Below, in pieces: positions 32,926 to 41,963 of a stretch of DNA of 64,000 bases. The position numbers and the translations under genes are program-made. How positions within the stretch are numbered: the stretch's first letter is position 1; every line of letters starts with the position of its first letter. The notes under the pieces are model-generated. The model was not told the origin of the DNA and did no database searches. It was given only the letters and a program-made list of their open reading frames with translations. Source of the stretch: Streptomyces sp. TLI_146 (GTDB lineage: Bacteria > Actinomycetota > Actinomycetes > Streptomycetales > Streptomycetaceae); contig NZ_PJMX01000001.1 in the NCBI RefSeq assembly GCF_002846415.1, forward strand, positions 4,216,001 through 4,280,000. Direction: 5' to 3'.

Positions 32926-34788
32926 ATGTGCGGTATAGCGGGCTGGGTCGGTTACGGCCACGACGTGACGCGGCACGAGGACAGCGCCCGGGCCATGACC
33001 GCCACCATGGTCTGCCGGGGCCCCGACGCGGGCGGCGTGTGGACCGGCCGGCACGTCGCGCTCGGCCACCGGCGCCTCGCGGTCATCGACATCGAGGGCG
33101 GCAGGCAGCCGATGGCCGCCGGGTTCGGCGTCGCCCCCGAGGCGGTCGTCACCTACAGCGGCGAGGTCTACAACTACCGCGAGCTGCGCGCCGAGCTGAG
33201 CGCCCGGGGCCACCGGTTCCGTACCAACAGCGACACCGAGGTGGTGCTCCAGGCGTATCTGGAGTGGGGCGACGCCTTCGTCGAGCGGCTCAACGGCATG
33301 TTCGCGTTCGCCCTGTGGGACACCCGCACCGAGGAACTGCTCCTGGTGCGCGACCGGATGGGCGTCAAACCGCTCCTGTACTACCCCACCGAGGACGGGG
33401 TGCTCTTCGGCTCCGAGCCCAAGGCGATCCTCGCCCACCCGCTGGCCGAGCCGGTCGTCGACGCCGAGGGCCTGCGCGAGGTGTTCGGCCTGACGATGAC
33501 GCCCGAGAACGCCGTGTTCCGGGGGATGTACGAGGTGCGGCCCGGCAGCATGGTCCGGCTCTCGCGGCGCGGGCTGCGCAAGACGCGGTACTGGCAGCTG
33601 GAGTCCCGGCCGCACACCGACGACCTGGACACCACCGTCGGCACGGTCCGCGAGATCCTCGACGACACCGTGCGCCGCCAGCTCGTCTCCGACGTGCCGC
33701 TGTGCTCGCTGCTCTCCGGCGGACTCGACTCCAGCGCCGTCACCGCGCTCGCCGCCCGGGCGCTCGCCGAGGAGGGCGGCGGCGAACGCATCCGCACCTT
33801 CTCCGTCGACTTCACCGGCCACGCCGAGCGGTTCGAGGCCAACGCGGTGTGGGAGGCGCCGGACGCGCCCTTCGTGAAGGAGGCCGTCGCCCACATCGGC
33901 ACGGACCACGAGGACATCGTCCTCGACAACGCGCAGCTGCTCACGCCCGAGGTGCGCGGCGCGGTCCTGCGGGCGCTCGACCTGCCCACGGTCACCGGTG
34001 ACATGGAGTACTCGCTGTACCTGCTCTTCCAGGCGGTACGGGCCCGCTCCACGGTCGCCCTGTCCGGCGAGTCGGCCGACGAGCTCTTCGGCGGCTACAG
34101 CCACTTCCACGACCCCGAAGCGGTCTCCTCGGCCACCTTCCCCTGGCACCTGCCCTACCGCCGGGCCGGCGGCCAGGACGCCCTGCGCACCACGGGGCTG
34201 TGGGACCGGCTCGACCTGGGCGCCTACATCGACCAGCGGTACAAGGAGTCGATCGCGGACGTCCCGGTCCTGCCCGGCGAGAGCCCGCAGGAGGCGCGGA
34301 TGCGCGAGATCAGCTATCTGCACCTCACGCGCTTCGTGAACTTCCTGCTCGACCGCAAGGACCGCATCAGCATGGCGGTGGGCCTGGAGGTCCGCGTCCC
34401 GTTCTGCGACCACCGCCTGGTCGAGTACGTCTTCAACACCCCGTGGGCGATGAAGACGTTCGACGGCCGCGAGAAGAGCCTGCTGCGCGCCGCCACCCAG
34501 GACGTGCTGCCGCGCTCGATCGTGGAGCGCAAGAAGAGCCCGTACCCGTCCACCCAGGACGTCCAGTACGAGCTGTCCCTGCGCGACCGCATCACGGCCC
34601 TGGCCTCGGGCGACTCCCCCGTCCTGGACCTGGTCGACCCCAAGGGCCTGCGGCGCCTGCTGGAGCGGCCGGTGGGCTCGTACTCGATCGGCGGGCCCTA
34701 CAGCGGGCGCGCGGTCATGGAGCGGCTGATCGACCTGGACGCGTGGATCCGCGGCTACGGCATCCGCTTCGTGCCCGAGGCGGGCTGA
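32926..34788 (+). CDS. nspN: Asparagine-synthetase-like amidotransferase (NspN-like)
   Basis: 620 aa, ATG with GAGAGGGGG upstream. The N-terminal class II glutaminase begins MCGIAGW with the catalytic Cys2; the synthetase domain has the PP-loop LLSGGLDSSAVTALA. Size and layout match AsnB. In the nitrosobenzamide pathway an AsnB homologue converts 3,4-AHBA to 3-amino-4-hydroxybenzamide. Its position 20 bp after the copper oxidase supports that role here. The alternative is a plain asparagine synthetase. The nspN symbol is recalled, not searched. Confidence 0.88.
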   Translation: MCGIAGWVGYGHDVTRHEDSARAMTATMVCRGPDAGGVWTGRHVALGHRRLAVIDIEGGRQPMAAGFGVAPEAVVTYSGEVYNYRELRAELSARGHRFRTNSDTEVVLQAYLEWGDAFVERLNGMFAFALWDTRTEELLLVRDRMGVKPLLYYPTEDGVLFGSEPKAILAHPLAEPVVDAEGLREVFGLTMTPENAVFRGMYEVRPGSMVRLSRRGLRKTRYWQLESRPHTDDLDTTVGTVREILDDTVRRQLVSDVPLCSLLSGGLDSSAVTALAARALAEEGGGERIRTFSVDFTGHAERFEANAVWEAPDAPFVKEAVAHIGTDHEDIVLDNAQLLTPEVRGAVLRALDLPTVTGDMEYSLYLLFQAVRARSTVALSGESADELFGGYSHFHDPEAVSSATFPWHLPYRRAGGQDALRTTGLWDRLDLGAYIDQRYKESIADVPVLPGESPQEARMREISYLHLTRFVNFLLDRKDRISMAVGLEVRVPFCDHRLVEYVFNTPWAMKTFDGREKSLLRAATQDVLPRSIVERKKSPYPSTQDVQYELSLRDRITALASGDSPVLDLVDPKGLRRLLERPVGSYSIGGPYSGRAVMERLIDLDAWIRGYGIRFVPEAG

Positions 34789-34789
34789 G

Positions 34790-36406
34790 ATGCCCTCACC
34801 CGCGCCGGGGCGCCGGGCGGTCCTGGCGGCCTCGGCCGCGGCGGCCGTGGGCTGGGCGGCACCGGCCGTCGCCGCCCCCTCCGGCCCGGCGGTGGCCCGC
34901 ACCACCGCCGGGCCGGTGGCCGGGGCCCGCGCCGACGGCGCCCTGGCCTTCCGGGGCGTGCCCTACGCCCGGCCGCCGCTGGACGAGCTCCGGTTCGCCT
35001 CGCCGCGGCCGCCGCGCCCCTGGCGGGAGGTGCGGGACGCGACCCGGTTCGCCCCGGCGTTCCTCCAGACCGTCGACCCCGCCAGCAGCGAGGACGGCCT
35101 CTACGCCAACGTGTGGACGCCCGCCCTGCACGGGCGGCGCCCGGTACTCGTCTACATCCACGGCGGCGGCTGGCAGGTGGGCGCGGGCAGTCTGCCGACG
35201 TACGACGGAGCCCGCCTCGCGGTCCGCGGCGACCTCGTCGTCGTCACCTTCAACTACCGCCTGGGGCCGTTCGGTTTCGGCTACCACGAGGACCTGACCG
35301 ACGAGAGCACCGGCGACTGCGCCAACTGGGGCCTCCAGGACCAGGCCGCGCTGCTGCGCTGGGTGCGGGACAACGCCGAGGCGTTCGGCGGCGACCCGCA
35401 CAACATCACCCTCAGCGGCACCTCGGCGGGCGGCGCCTCCGCCTGGCAGCTCGCGCTCCGCCCCGAACTGCGCGGCCTGGTCCGCCGGATCGTCCCGATC
35501 AGCGCCTGCCACGTCTGGCAGCCCGCCACCTCGCTGACGGTCCCGGACGCGCGCCGGGCGTACGAGGAGGTGGCCGCCCGGCTCGGCACGACCGTACGGG
35601 GACTGCGCGCCGCGCCCGCCGGGGCGCTCCGGGACGCCTGGTGGACGGTCTTCGGCGGCGCTCCGGGCGGGCGGGCGGTGGGCAGCGGGCGCGAGTACCG
35701 GGGCCCGGTGGTCGACGGCCGCTGGATGCGCGGCTTCGACCACGAACTGGCCACCCCCGCCCTGCCCATCCTGTCGGTCCACACCCGTACCGAAGGCTCC
35801 TTCTACACCGGCCCCGGCTCCCCGATCCCCACCCCCGCGCCCACCGACGACGCCTCGCTGCGGGAGGCGGTGCGCGGGGTGCTGCTCAAGGGCGCGGCGC
35901 GGGTGCCGGACTCGCTGGTGGACGGGTGCGTCGACGCGTACCGGGCGGCGGCCGTGGCCGACGGGCTGCCGCTGGACCCGGTCTCGCTGTGGACCGACGT
36001 CTGGGGCGACGGGCTCTTCCGGTACCTGAACGTCCGGCTCGCCGAGCGGCACGCCCGTACGGGAACGGCGCCCGGCCACCTCATGGAGTTCGCGCACCCG
36101 GCCCGACCGCCGTGGTTCGGCACCCCGCACGAGCACACCTCGCCGTTCCTCTTCGGCACCTACGGGCTCCCCGAGAACGTCGGCGCGTGCGGCGACGGCC
36201 CGGCCGAGGCGGAGGTCAGCGCCGCGTTCATGGACGCGGTGGCGTCGTTCGCGCACACCGGCACCGTGCCGTGGCCGGTCTTCTCCCCGGATCGCCCCAG
36301 CACCCTGATCCTGGGCGAGCCGGGCGGCCCGCGCCTGGCGCACCCCACCAAGGCGCAACAGCTGCGGTTCTGGGACGACAACGCATGGGTGCCGCCGATC
36401 AGTTGA
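34790..36406 (+). CDS. Secreted type-B carboxylesterase
   Basis: 538 aa. It starts one base after the AsnB-like stop, so it is translationally coupled. A signal peptide with twin arginine (GRRAVLAASAAAAVGWAAPAVAA) is followed by the type-B esterase fold: VYIHGGGWQVGAG oxyanion motif, nucleophile in SGTSAGGASAW, and DDNAWVPPIS at the end. It probably hydrolyses an ester or amide outside the cell. A link to the AHBA product is suggested only by coupling. The 3' end overlaps the convergent LacI gene by eight bases. Confidence 0.9.
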   Translation: MPSPAPGRRAVLAASAAAAVGWAAPAVAAPSGPAVARTTAGPVAGARADGALAFRGVPYARPPLDELRFASPRPPRPWREVRDATRFAPAFLQTVDPASSEDGLYANVWTPALHGRRPVLVYIHGGGWQVGAGSLPTYDGARLAVRGDLVVVTFNYRLGPFGFGYHEDLTDESTGDCANWGLQDQAALLRWVRDNAEAFGGDPHNITLSGTSAGGASAWQLALRPELRGLVRRIVPISACHVWQPATSLTVPDARRAYEEVAARLGTTVRGLRAAPAGALRDAWWTVFGGAPGGRAVGSGREYRGPVVDGRWMRGFDHELATPALPILSVHTRTEGSFYTGPGSPIPTPAPTDDASLREAVRGVLLKGAARVPDSLVDGCVDAYRAAAVADGLPLDPVSLWTDVWGDGLFRYLNVRLAERHARTGTAPGHLMEFAHPARPPWFGTPHEHTSPFLFGTYGLPENVGACGDGPAEAEVSAAFMDAVASFAHTGTVPWPVFSPDRPSTLILGEPGGPRLAHPTKAQQLRFWDDNAWVPPIS

Positions 36407-37373
36407 CGGCCCGCAGCGAGGAAGCCCTCGGGGTGAGCCGCGCCGGAACCGTCTGCCCCGACCCGCCGTGGCCGCCCTCGACCAGATCCACGAGCGCGGC
36501 CACGGCGGCCCTGGCCGTGCGGTGCGGTGCGAGCGTCACCGTGGAGACGGGCGGGGCGGTTCTCTCGTACGCCGGATCCTCGCTCGCGCACACCACCAGC
36601 AGGTCGTCCGGCACCCGCAGCCCGCAGCGCGCCGCCGAGGCCAGCACCCGGTGGCCGCACGGGTCGTAGAGGCCGTGCACCGCGTCCGGGCGGCCGGGCC
36701 CGGCGAGCAGGGCGTCCAGGGTCCGGCCGTCGCGGTCGTCGAAGTCCAGCGGCACGACCCTGGGCTCGCTGCCGCGCGCCGCGCACCACTCCTCGTACGC
36801 CGCCCGGCAGCTGCGCGTGTAGTGCTCCTCCCCCGGGCCCGCGACCAGGGCGATCCGCCGGGCGCCGCGCGAGGCGAGGTGGTCCAGGACCTCGTGCGTG
36901 GTGGCCCGGTGGTCGTTGTCCACCCACGCCTCGCGCGCCCCGAGCCGCGCCGGGCGGCCGTCGAAGACCAGCGGCAGGCCCCGGGCGCGCAGGACGCGGA
37001 CGACGGGGTCGTCGGGCGGGCTGTCCAGGAGCACCGCCCCGGCGACCGGCACGGTCCGCCACAGCGACTCGGCGGGCGCGGCCGGGAGGGCGATCAGGGC
37101 GTAGCCGCGCCGGTGCGCGGCGGCCGTGGCGGCGCTGATCGCCCGGGCGTAGAACGGGATGCCCGCGAAGTCCCAGGAGAGCGTGCCGTACGTGGTGACG
37201 GCGAGGGCGAGGGTACGGGGCGGGGGCTCGCCGTAGCCGAGCGCAGCGGCGGTCGCCCGCACCCGGGCGCGGGTCGGCTCGGCCATGCGGCCGGTGCCGT
37301 TGAGGGCGTTGGAGACGGTCGCCACGGACACCTCGGCCGCGCGGGCCACATCGGTGAGGGTCACTCGGGGCAC
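36399..37373 (-). CDS. LacI-family transcriptional regulator
   Basis: 324 aa. The N-terminal LacI HTH (VTLTDVARAAEVSVATVSNALNG) is followed by a periplasmic-binding-protein-like sensor domain. The hinge position (about residues 46-55) is atypically proline-rich (GYGEPPPRTLALAV). It is divergent from the amidohydrolase gene, its likely target. The ligand is unknown. Confidence 0.92.
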   Translation of the reverse strand: MPRVTLTDVARAAEVSVATVSNALNGTGRMAEPTRARVRATAAALGYGEPPPRTLALAVTTYGTLSWDFAGIPFYARAISAATAAAHRRGYALIALPAAPAESLWRTVPVAGAVLLDSPPDDPVVRVLRARGLPLVFDGRPARLGAREAWVDNDHRATTHEVLDHLASRGARRIALVAGPGEEHYTRSCRAAYEEWCAARGSEPRVVPLDFDDRDGRTLDALLAGPGRPDAVHGLYDPCGHRVLASAARCGLRVPDDLLVVCASEDPAYERTAPPVSTVTLAPHRTARAAVAALVDLVEGGHGGSGQTVPARLTPRASSLRAVN

Positions 37374-37444
37374 GGCCTCAGCGTACGGAATCCGTTGCCC
37401 GAGCGGGAGTTCGCGGAGCAGATCGGCTGCGGCGGGGCGCTGGT

Positions 37445-37460
37445 GGTTAAGGGATTAATC
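37445..37460. promoter_or_regulatory. AT-rich imperfect dyad in LacI/amidohydrolase gap
   Basis: GGTTAAGGGATTAATC, arms GGTTAA/TTAATC (5 of 6 pairs), stands out in GC-rich DNA 72 bp from the lacI start and 123 bp before the amidohydrolase. Weak candidate for the LacI operator or a promoter. Confidence 0.3.
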
Positions 37461-37582
37461 GCGAAGGGTGCGGTGCGAAACGGGGCGTACGGCCGCCGCT
37501 CGCGACCGCGGTCCGCGGCCGGGTGGTTCGCGGCCGCCGCCCCGGACCCGTCCGCCCTCGCCCCCTCACCCCAGGAGCAGCC

Positions 37583-39421
37583 ATGCGCAGCAGCGCCTCT
37601 CCCTCCCGCCGTCTGGTGCTGGCGGCCGCCCTCGGGACGGCCGCCGCCTCCGTCGCGGCGCCCGGTACCGCCGTCGCCTCCTCCCCGCGGCGCTCCGCCG
37701 CGCTCGTCGTGCACCGGGCGCGGGTGCTCACCGGCGAGCCGCACGCGCCCGTACGGGAGGCGGTCGCCGTCGGGCGGGACGGCCGGATCCTGGCGACCGG
37801 CACCGATGCCGAGCTGCGGCGGTACATCGGCCGGGACACCGAGGTCGTCGACGCGCGCGGGGCGACGGTCATGAGCGGCATCCACGACGGCCACGCCCAT
37901 CCGCTGGGCGCGGGCGAGCGCAGCCTCCACCCGACGCTGGAGGGAGCGAGCCTGACGGTCCATCAACTCCAGGACAGGCTAAGGGAGTTCCTGGCCGCCG
38001 ACGCGGCCCACGAGCCCGACGGCTGGCTGGTGGTGGAGGACTGGAACCCGGTCGGGCTGCTGCCCGCCGGGACCGTCCCGCACCACCGCATGCTCGACGC
38101 GCTGCCGACCCGCCGCCCCATCGCGCTCATCGGCAACGACGGGCACAACGCGTGGGCCAACCAGCGGGCGCTCGACCTCGCCGGGATCACCGCGAGCACC
38201 CCCGACCCGGCGGGCGGCCAGATCGTGCGCGACCCGGACGGAAAGCCGGGCGGCCTGCTGAAGGACACGGCCCAGGACCTCCTGACGCGGGTGATCCCGC
38301 CGCCGAGCCGGGCGGAACTCCTGGACGCCTGCGCCAAGGCGCTCGCCCAGGCGGCCGCGTCGGGCATCACCACGTTCATGGACGCGTCGGTGGACATCCA
38401 CCAGCTCGACACGTACGCCGCGCTGTCCGCCGCCGGCCGGCTGCCGCAGCGGATCGTGCCCGCGCTCCTGATCGGGCCGGAGCTGGCGAAGGATCCGGCG
38501 GGGGCGCTGCGTCACGTACGGGATCTGCGGGCGCGGTACGGGCAGGTGCGGGGGCTGCGGTTCGGCACGGCGAAGGTGTTCCTGGACGGGGTGATCGAGT
38601 ACCCGTCGCAGACGGCGGCGCTGCTGGCCCCGTACCTGGACGCGGAGGGCAGGCCGACGTCCCACCGGGGCGACCTGTACGTCTCGTCCCGGGACTACGG
38701 CCGCCTGGCGACGGTGTTCGACCGGGCGGACTGGCAGCTGCACGCGCACGCGATCGGGGACCGGGCGGTGCGGACGGCGCTCGACGGGTACGAGACGGCG
38801 GTACGGGCGAACGGCCGCCGCGGCAACCGCCACACCGTGGCCCACCTCCAGCTCGTCCACCCCTCGGACTACCGCCGCTTCGCCCCGCTCGGGGTGGTCG
38901 CGTGCATGCAGCTCCAGTGGGCGATGCGGGACATCTGGACGATGGAGGCGCTGCTGCCGTACATCGGCCCCGAGCGGCACCGGCTGATGTATCCCGCGCG
39001 GAGTCTGGAGCGCCACGGGGCGGCTCTGGCGGGCGGCTCCGACTGGCCGGTGGACCCGCTCCAGACGTGGAACCAGGTCCGTACGGCGGTGGACCGGGAG
39101 GGGTCGGAGGCGGGGCAGGGCGCGCTGTATCCCGAACTGGAGGGCCTGACCCGGGCGTCGTCGTTGCGCATGCACACGGCGGGGACGGCGTACCAGTTGC
39201 GCATGGAGCGGGTGAGCGGGCGTCTGCTGCCGGGGATGGCGGCGGACCTGGTGGTGCTCGACCGCGACGTGACGCGGGTCCCGATCGCGGAGGTGTCGGG
39301 GACCGGGGTCCGTCTGACGCTGGTGGGGGGCCGGGTGGTCCACGAGGGCGCGGCGCCGCCCGCGGGGCCGCGGCGGGCGAGGTCGCTGACGGGGGTGCAC
39401 GGGGCCTGCGGGTGCGGGTGA
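37583..39421 (+). CDS. Secreted amidohydrolase (YtcJ / amidohydrolase-3 family)
   Basis: 612 aa from the ATG at 37583 (CCAGGAGCAGCC upstream). A Tat-type signal (SRRLVLAAALGTAAASVAAPG) leads into a metal-dependent TIM barrel: IHDGHAHPLG is the first metal site, HAHAIGDRAV and VAHLQLVHPSD supply later ligands, and GGSDWPVDPL holds the catalytic Asp. This family hydrolyses amides and formamides of unknown identity. It is divergently paired with LacI. It marks the right edge of the accessory region. Confidence 0.9.
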   Translation: MRSSASPSRRLVLAAALGTAAASVAAPGTAVASSPRRSAALVVHRARVLTGEPHAPVREAVAVGRDGRILATGTDAELRRYIGRDTEVVDARGATVMSGIHDGHAHPLGAGERSLHPTLEGASLTVHQLQDRLREFLAADAAHEPDGWLVVEDWNPVGLLPAGTVPHHRMLDALPTRRPIALIGNDGHNAWANQRALDLAGITASTPDPAGGQIVRDPDGKPGGLLKDTAQDLLTRVIPPPSRAELLDACAKALAQAAASGITTFMDASVDIHQLDTYAALSAAGRLPQRIVPALLIGPELAKDPAGALRHVRDLRARYGQVRGLRFGTAKVFLDGVIEYPSQTAALLAPYLDAEGRPTSHRGDLYVSSRDYGRLATVFDRADWQLHAHAIGDRAVRTALDGYETAVRANGRRGNRHTVAHLQLVHPSDYRRFAPLGVVACMQLQWAMRDIWTMEALLPYIGPERHRLMYPARSLERHGAALAGGSDWPVDPLQTWNQVRTAVDREGSEAGQGALYPELEGLTRASSLRMHTAGTAYQLRMERVSGRLLPGMAADLVVLDRDVTRVPIAEVSGTGVRLTLVGGRVVHEGAAPPAGPRRARSLTGVHGACGCG

Positions 39422-39464
39422 CCCTTCGGGGGCCCGGTGTTCGCCTGCGGGCCGGTGGTGGGCT

Positions 39465-39622
39465 GGTCGCGCAGTTCCCCGCGCCCCTGAAAATGCCGCT
39501 GCGCGGCAATCCCCTGGGCGCCCCGCAGGGGCGCATTTAAGGGGCGCGGGGAACTGCGCGAGCAACCGGCCACGGTCCGCAGACGAACGAGGGCTTAGGG
39601 GCGCGGGGAACTGCGCGACCAG
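39465..39622. repeat. Composite inverted-repeat element at the accessory/core boundary
   Basis: The left arm (39465-39488) pairs with a right arm (39540-39567); both carry CGCGCAGTTCCCCGCGCCCC or its complement. The core between them (39489-39539) reads ATGCCGCTGCGCGGCAATCC and then on. A third arm of the same type is at 39597-39622. The element fills most of the 275-bp gap between the amidohydrolase and the membrane protein gene. The transcript could fold into a long hairpin acting as a bidirectional terminator. Confidence 0.85.
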
Positions 39623-39696
39623 TTGGGGACGGCCCGCAGACGAACGGCATCCCGGGGCGCAGCCCCGAAAGCGAGGTGCGGGGGCGCAGCCCCGGG

Positions 39697-41706
39697 CTAG
39701 TGGTCGGGGCGGAGTTCCGTCGGGCACGCCGTGCCCCGGCGGAGGCTGTACGGGGCCGCCAGCCGGTACGTGCCCGCCTTCGGCGCGAGCAGCTCCGTCC
39801 ACTCGTCGCCCGCCGCGTCCTCCGGCGCCTTCCACAGGCACCCGTTGGGGTTGGTGAACGTCTTCGGCGTGCCATGGGCCCGGCTCTTGGACTCCGGCGT
39901 CTCCTGCGGCGGCTCCACGCCCTTCCCCTTCTCGTCCACCAGCTTCAGCCAGGGCGAGTAGGGGATGCGGACGAGGACGGTCCCGGGCGCGCTGACCTTC
40001 AGCGTCCACTCGCCCTCCCCCGCCTTCTCCACCACCGCGGGCGGATCGGCGAGCGGGGTCGGGTTGTCGACCGCGAACAGCCGCCAGTTGTCGTTGCGCC
40101 ACACTTCCTTGAGGTACGGCAGACCCTTCTGGATCAGCTTGGCCTCCTGCTCGGCGCCGTTGGAGTCCGGCGGGCCCATGGGCAGCACCACGTAGTGGAC
40201 GGCCCAGCGGCCCAGCCAGCCCTGGTAGCTGGAGGCGTTCAGCGTGTCGTCGTAGAAGATCGGGTTGCGTTCCATGTCGGCCTGGCGGTTCCAGCCCCGC
40301 GCGAGGTTGACGTACGGCGCGACCGCCGAGGCCTCGCGGTGGCTGGACGCGGGCACGACCTCGACCCGCCCGCGCTCCGCGCCGACCTCCTGGAGCTGGT
40401 CCACGAGCGGCGCGAGCTCACGCGCCCAGGACGCGGCCGGCAGGGTGCTGACGATGTCGTCGACGGCCTTGAAGCCGATCCAGAAGTTCATCCCCGCGAA
40501 GGCGATGACCAGCGCGTACCACTTGCGCGAGCGCGGCACCACGTACGGCAGCGCGGCCAGGAACACCACGCCCGCGAAGAGCATCGCGAGCCGGGTCACA
40601 TTGGACCCGATCTGCGAGTCGATGATCCAGGTGAGCAGCACGCCCACGCCATACACCGCGGCCCCCGTGCGGACCGTCCGCCACTCCTTCGGCACCGAGA
40701 AGAGGGTGATCACCGCGAACAGGAACGGCAGCGACACCGAGGCGAGCGACATCGGCTGGGTGCCCGAGAACGGGAACAGCAGGGCCGAGGCCGCCACGAC
40801 CGCGGCCGGCGGCAGACCGAGGGCGTACGAGCCCGGGCGGCGCCCGTTCAGGAACAGCGCGGCCGCGATCACCCCGAGGAAGAGGCCCGCGACCGGGCTG
40901 CTCGCCGTGGCGAGCCCGGCCAGCGGCGCGGCGACCGCGCCCTTGGCCCACCGGTTCTCGGCCCACTTGCGGGGCCAGCAGAAGACCGCGGCGACCGCGC
41001 CGAGCGCGAACATCGTGCCGAGCCCGAAGGTCACCCGGCCGGACATGGCGTTGCACAGGAAGGCGAAGAGGGCCGCGAAGGCACACGGCAGCGGATTGCG
41101 GACGGCCCGCACCCGCACCAGGATCAGCGTGATCAGCCCGGCCGACAGGGTCCCGGCGATCATCATCGTCGACCGGACGCCGAGCACCGACATCAGATAC
41201 GGCGAGACCACGCTGTACGAGACGGGGTGCATCCCGCCGTACCAGGCCAGGTTGTACGCGGAGGCCGGGTGGCGGCCGACGAACTCGGCCCAGGCGTCCT
41301 GCGCGGCGAGGTCGCCGCCGCTGTTGGCGAAGAAGAAGAACCACAGGATGTGCACGACGGCGGCGGCGGCCGTGACGGCGTACACAGGGTGCCGGACGGC
41401 GAAGGCCCGCAGCCGGCACAGCACGGTCGAGTCGGCGGCCGGGACGGGGTCCTCGGCGGGCACCGAGCCCTCGGCCGGGCCCGGGTCCTCGGCCGAGTGA
41501 TCGGTCGGGCCCTCAGCGGGGCCCTCGGCCGGACCCGGCTCCTCGGTCCGTACCGGTTCCTTCTCCAGGACCGGGGCCGCGTCGGCCAACCCGGTCAGGT
41601 TCTCTTCCCTCACCGGGTCCCTGTTCTCGTCCTGTATTCGTCCACCCGGCTGCCGAGAAGGGCTGCTGCCGTCGGCGCGGGTGGGCGTCGGCTCAGCGGT
41701 GGTCAC
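39697..41706 (-). CDS. Polytopic membrane protein, conserved in Streptomyces
   Basis: 669 aa. About 100 residues of Pro/Glu-rich, presumably cytoplasmic N-terminus lead into some 10-12 hydrophobic segments starting at AVRHPVYAVTAAAAVVHILW. A large soluble C-terminal domain of roughly 260 residues follows (RVEVVPASSHREASAVAPYV, NPIFYDDTLNASSYQGWLG). The layout resembles GT-C-type glycosyltransferases or polymer-processing membrane proteins, with a soluble extracytoplasmic tail, but I cannot name a substrate. It may form an operon with the carboxypeptidase upstream, though a strong hairpin separates them. Confidence 0.75.
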   Translation of the reverse strand: MTTAEPTPTRADGSSPSRQPGGRIQDENRDPVREENLTGLADAAPVLEKEPVRTEEPGPAEGPAEGPTDHSAEDPGPAEGSVPAEDPVPAADSTVLCRLRAFAVRHPVYAVTAAAAVVHILWFFFFANSGGDLAAQDAWAEFVGRHPASAYNLAWYGGMHPVSYSVVSPYLMSVLGVRSTMMIAGTLSAGLITLILVRVRAVRNPLPCAFAALFAFLCNAMSGRVTFGLGTMFALGAVAAVFCWPRKWAENRWAKGAVAAPLAGLATASSPVAGLFLGVIAAALFLNGRRPGSYALGLPPAAVVAASALLFPFSGTQPMSLASVSLPFLFAVITLFSVPKEWRTVRTGAAVYGVGVLLTWIIDSQIGSNVTRLAMLFAGVVFLAALPYVVPRSRKWYALVIAFAGMNFWIGFKAVDDIVSTLPAASWARELAPLVDQLQEVGAERGRVEVVPASSHREASAVAPYVNLARGWNRQADMERNPIFYDDTLNASSYQGWLGRWAVHYVVLPMGPPDSNGAEQEAKLIQKGLPYLKEVWRNDNWRLFAVDNPTPLADPPAVVEKAGEGEWTLKVSAPGTVLVRIPYSPWLKLVDEKGKGVEPPQETPESKSRAHGTPKTFTNPNGCLWKAPEDAAGDEWTELLAPKAGTYRLAAPYSLRRGTACPTELRPDH

Positions 41707-41907
41707 TGCGGCTCTCCCGCCTCACACAGTCTCAGGACGTCTCTCGCCCCATCGCTCATAGGGACGCCGCCCAGCGTCCTCCAGTTGACCGAAGCTAGCA
41801 CGAGAGCGCGAGCGACCTGCGCCCGAAGCCCGGCGGGCACCGGTGCTCCCGGCTTCCCGATCACGGTCATCTGCTGTCCGCCCCCTTCGTTCCGAAGCCG
41901 TCGTCAC

Positions 41908-41941
41908 GCGGGCCCGGCACCCTTCCCGGTGCCGGGCCCGC
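41908..41941 (-). terminator. Strong terminator after the carboxypeptidase gene
   Basis: GCGGGCCCGGCACC pairs perfectly with GGTGCCGGGCCCGC: 14 bp with a 6-base loop, 22 bp downstream of the dac stop on the minus strand. Confidence 0.8.
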
Positions 41942-41963
41942 GCTCGTGCGTACGTCGCGTCCG

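Noticed and set aside
32926..34788. Glucosamine-6-phosphate synthase or lasso-peptide cyclase
   Set aside because: The full-length AsnB layout with the PP-loop SGGLDSS excludes GlmS, and no precursor peptide or protease gene is nearby.
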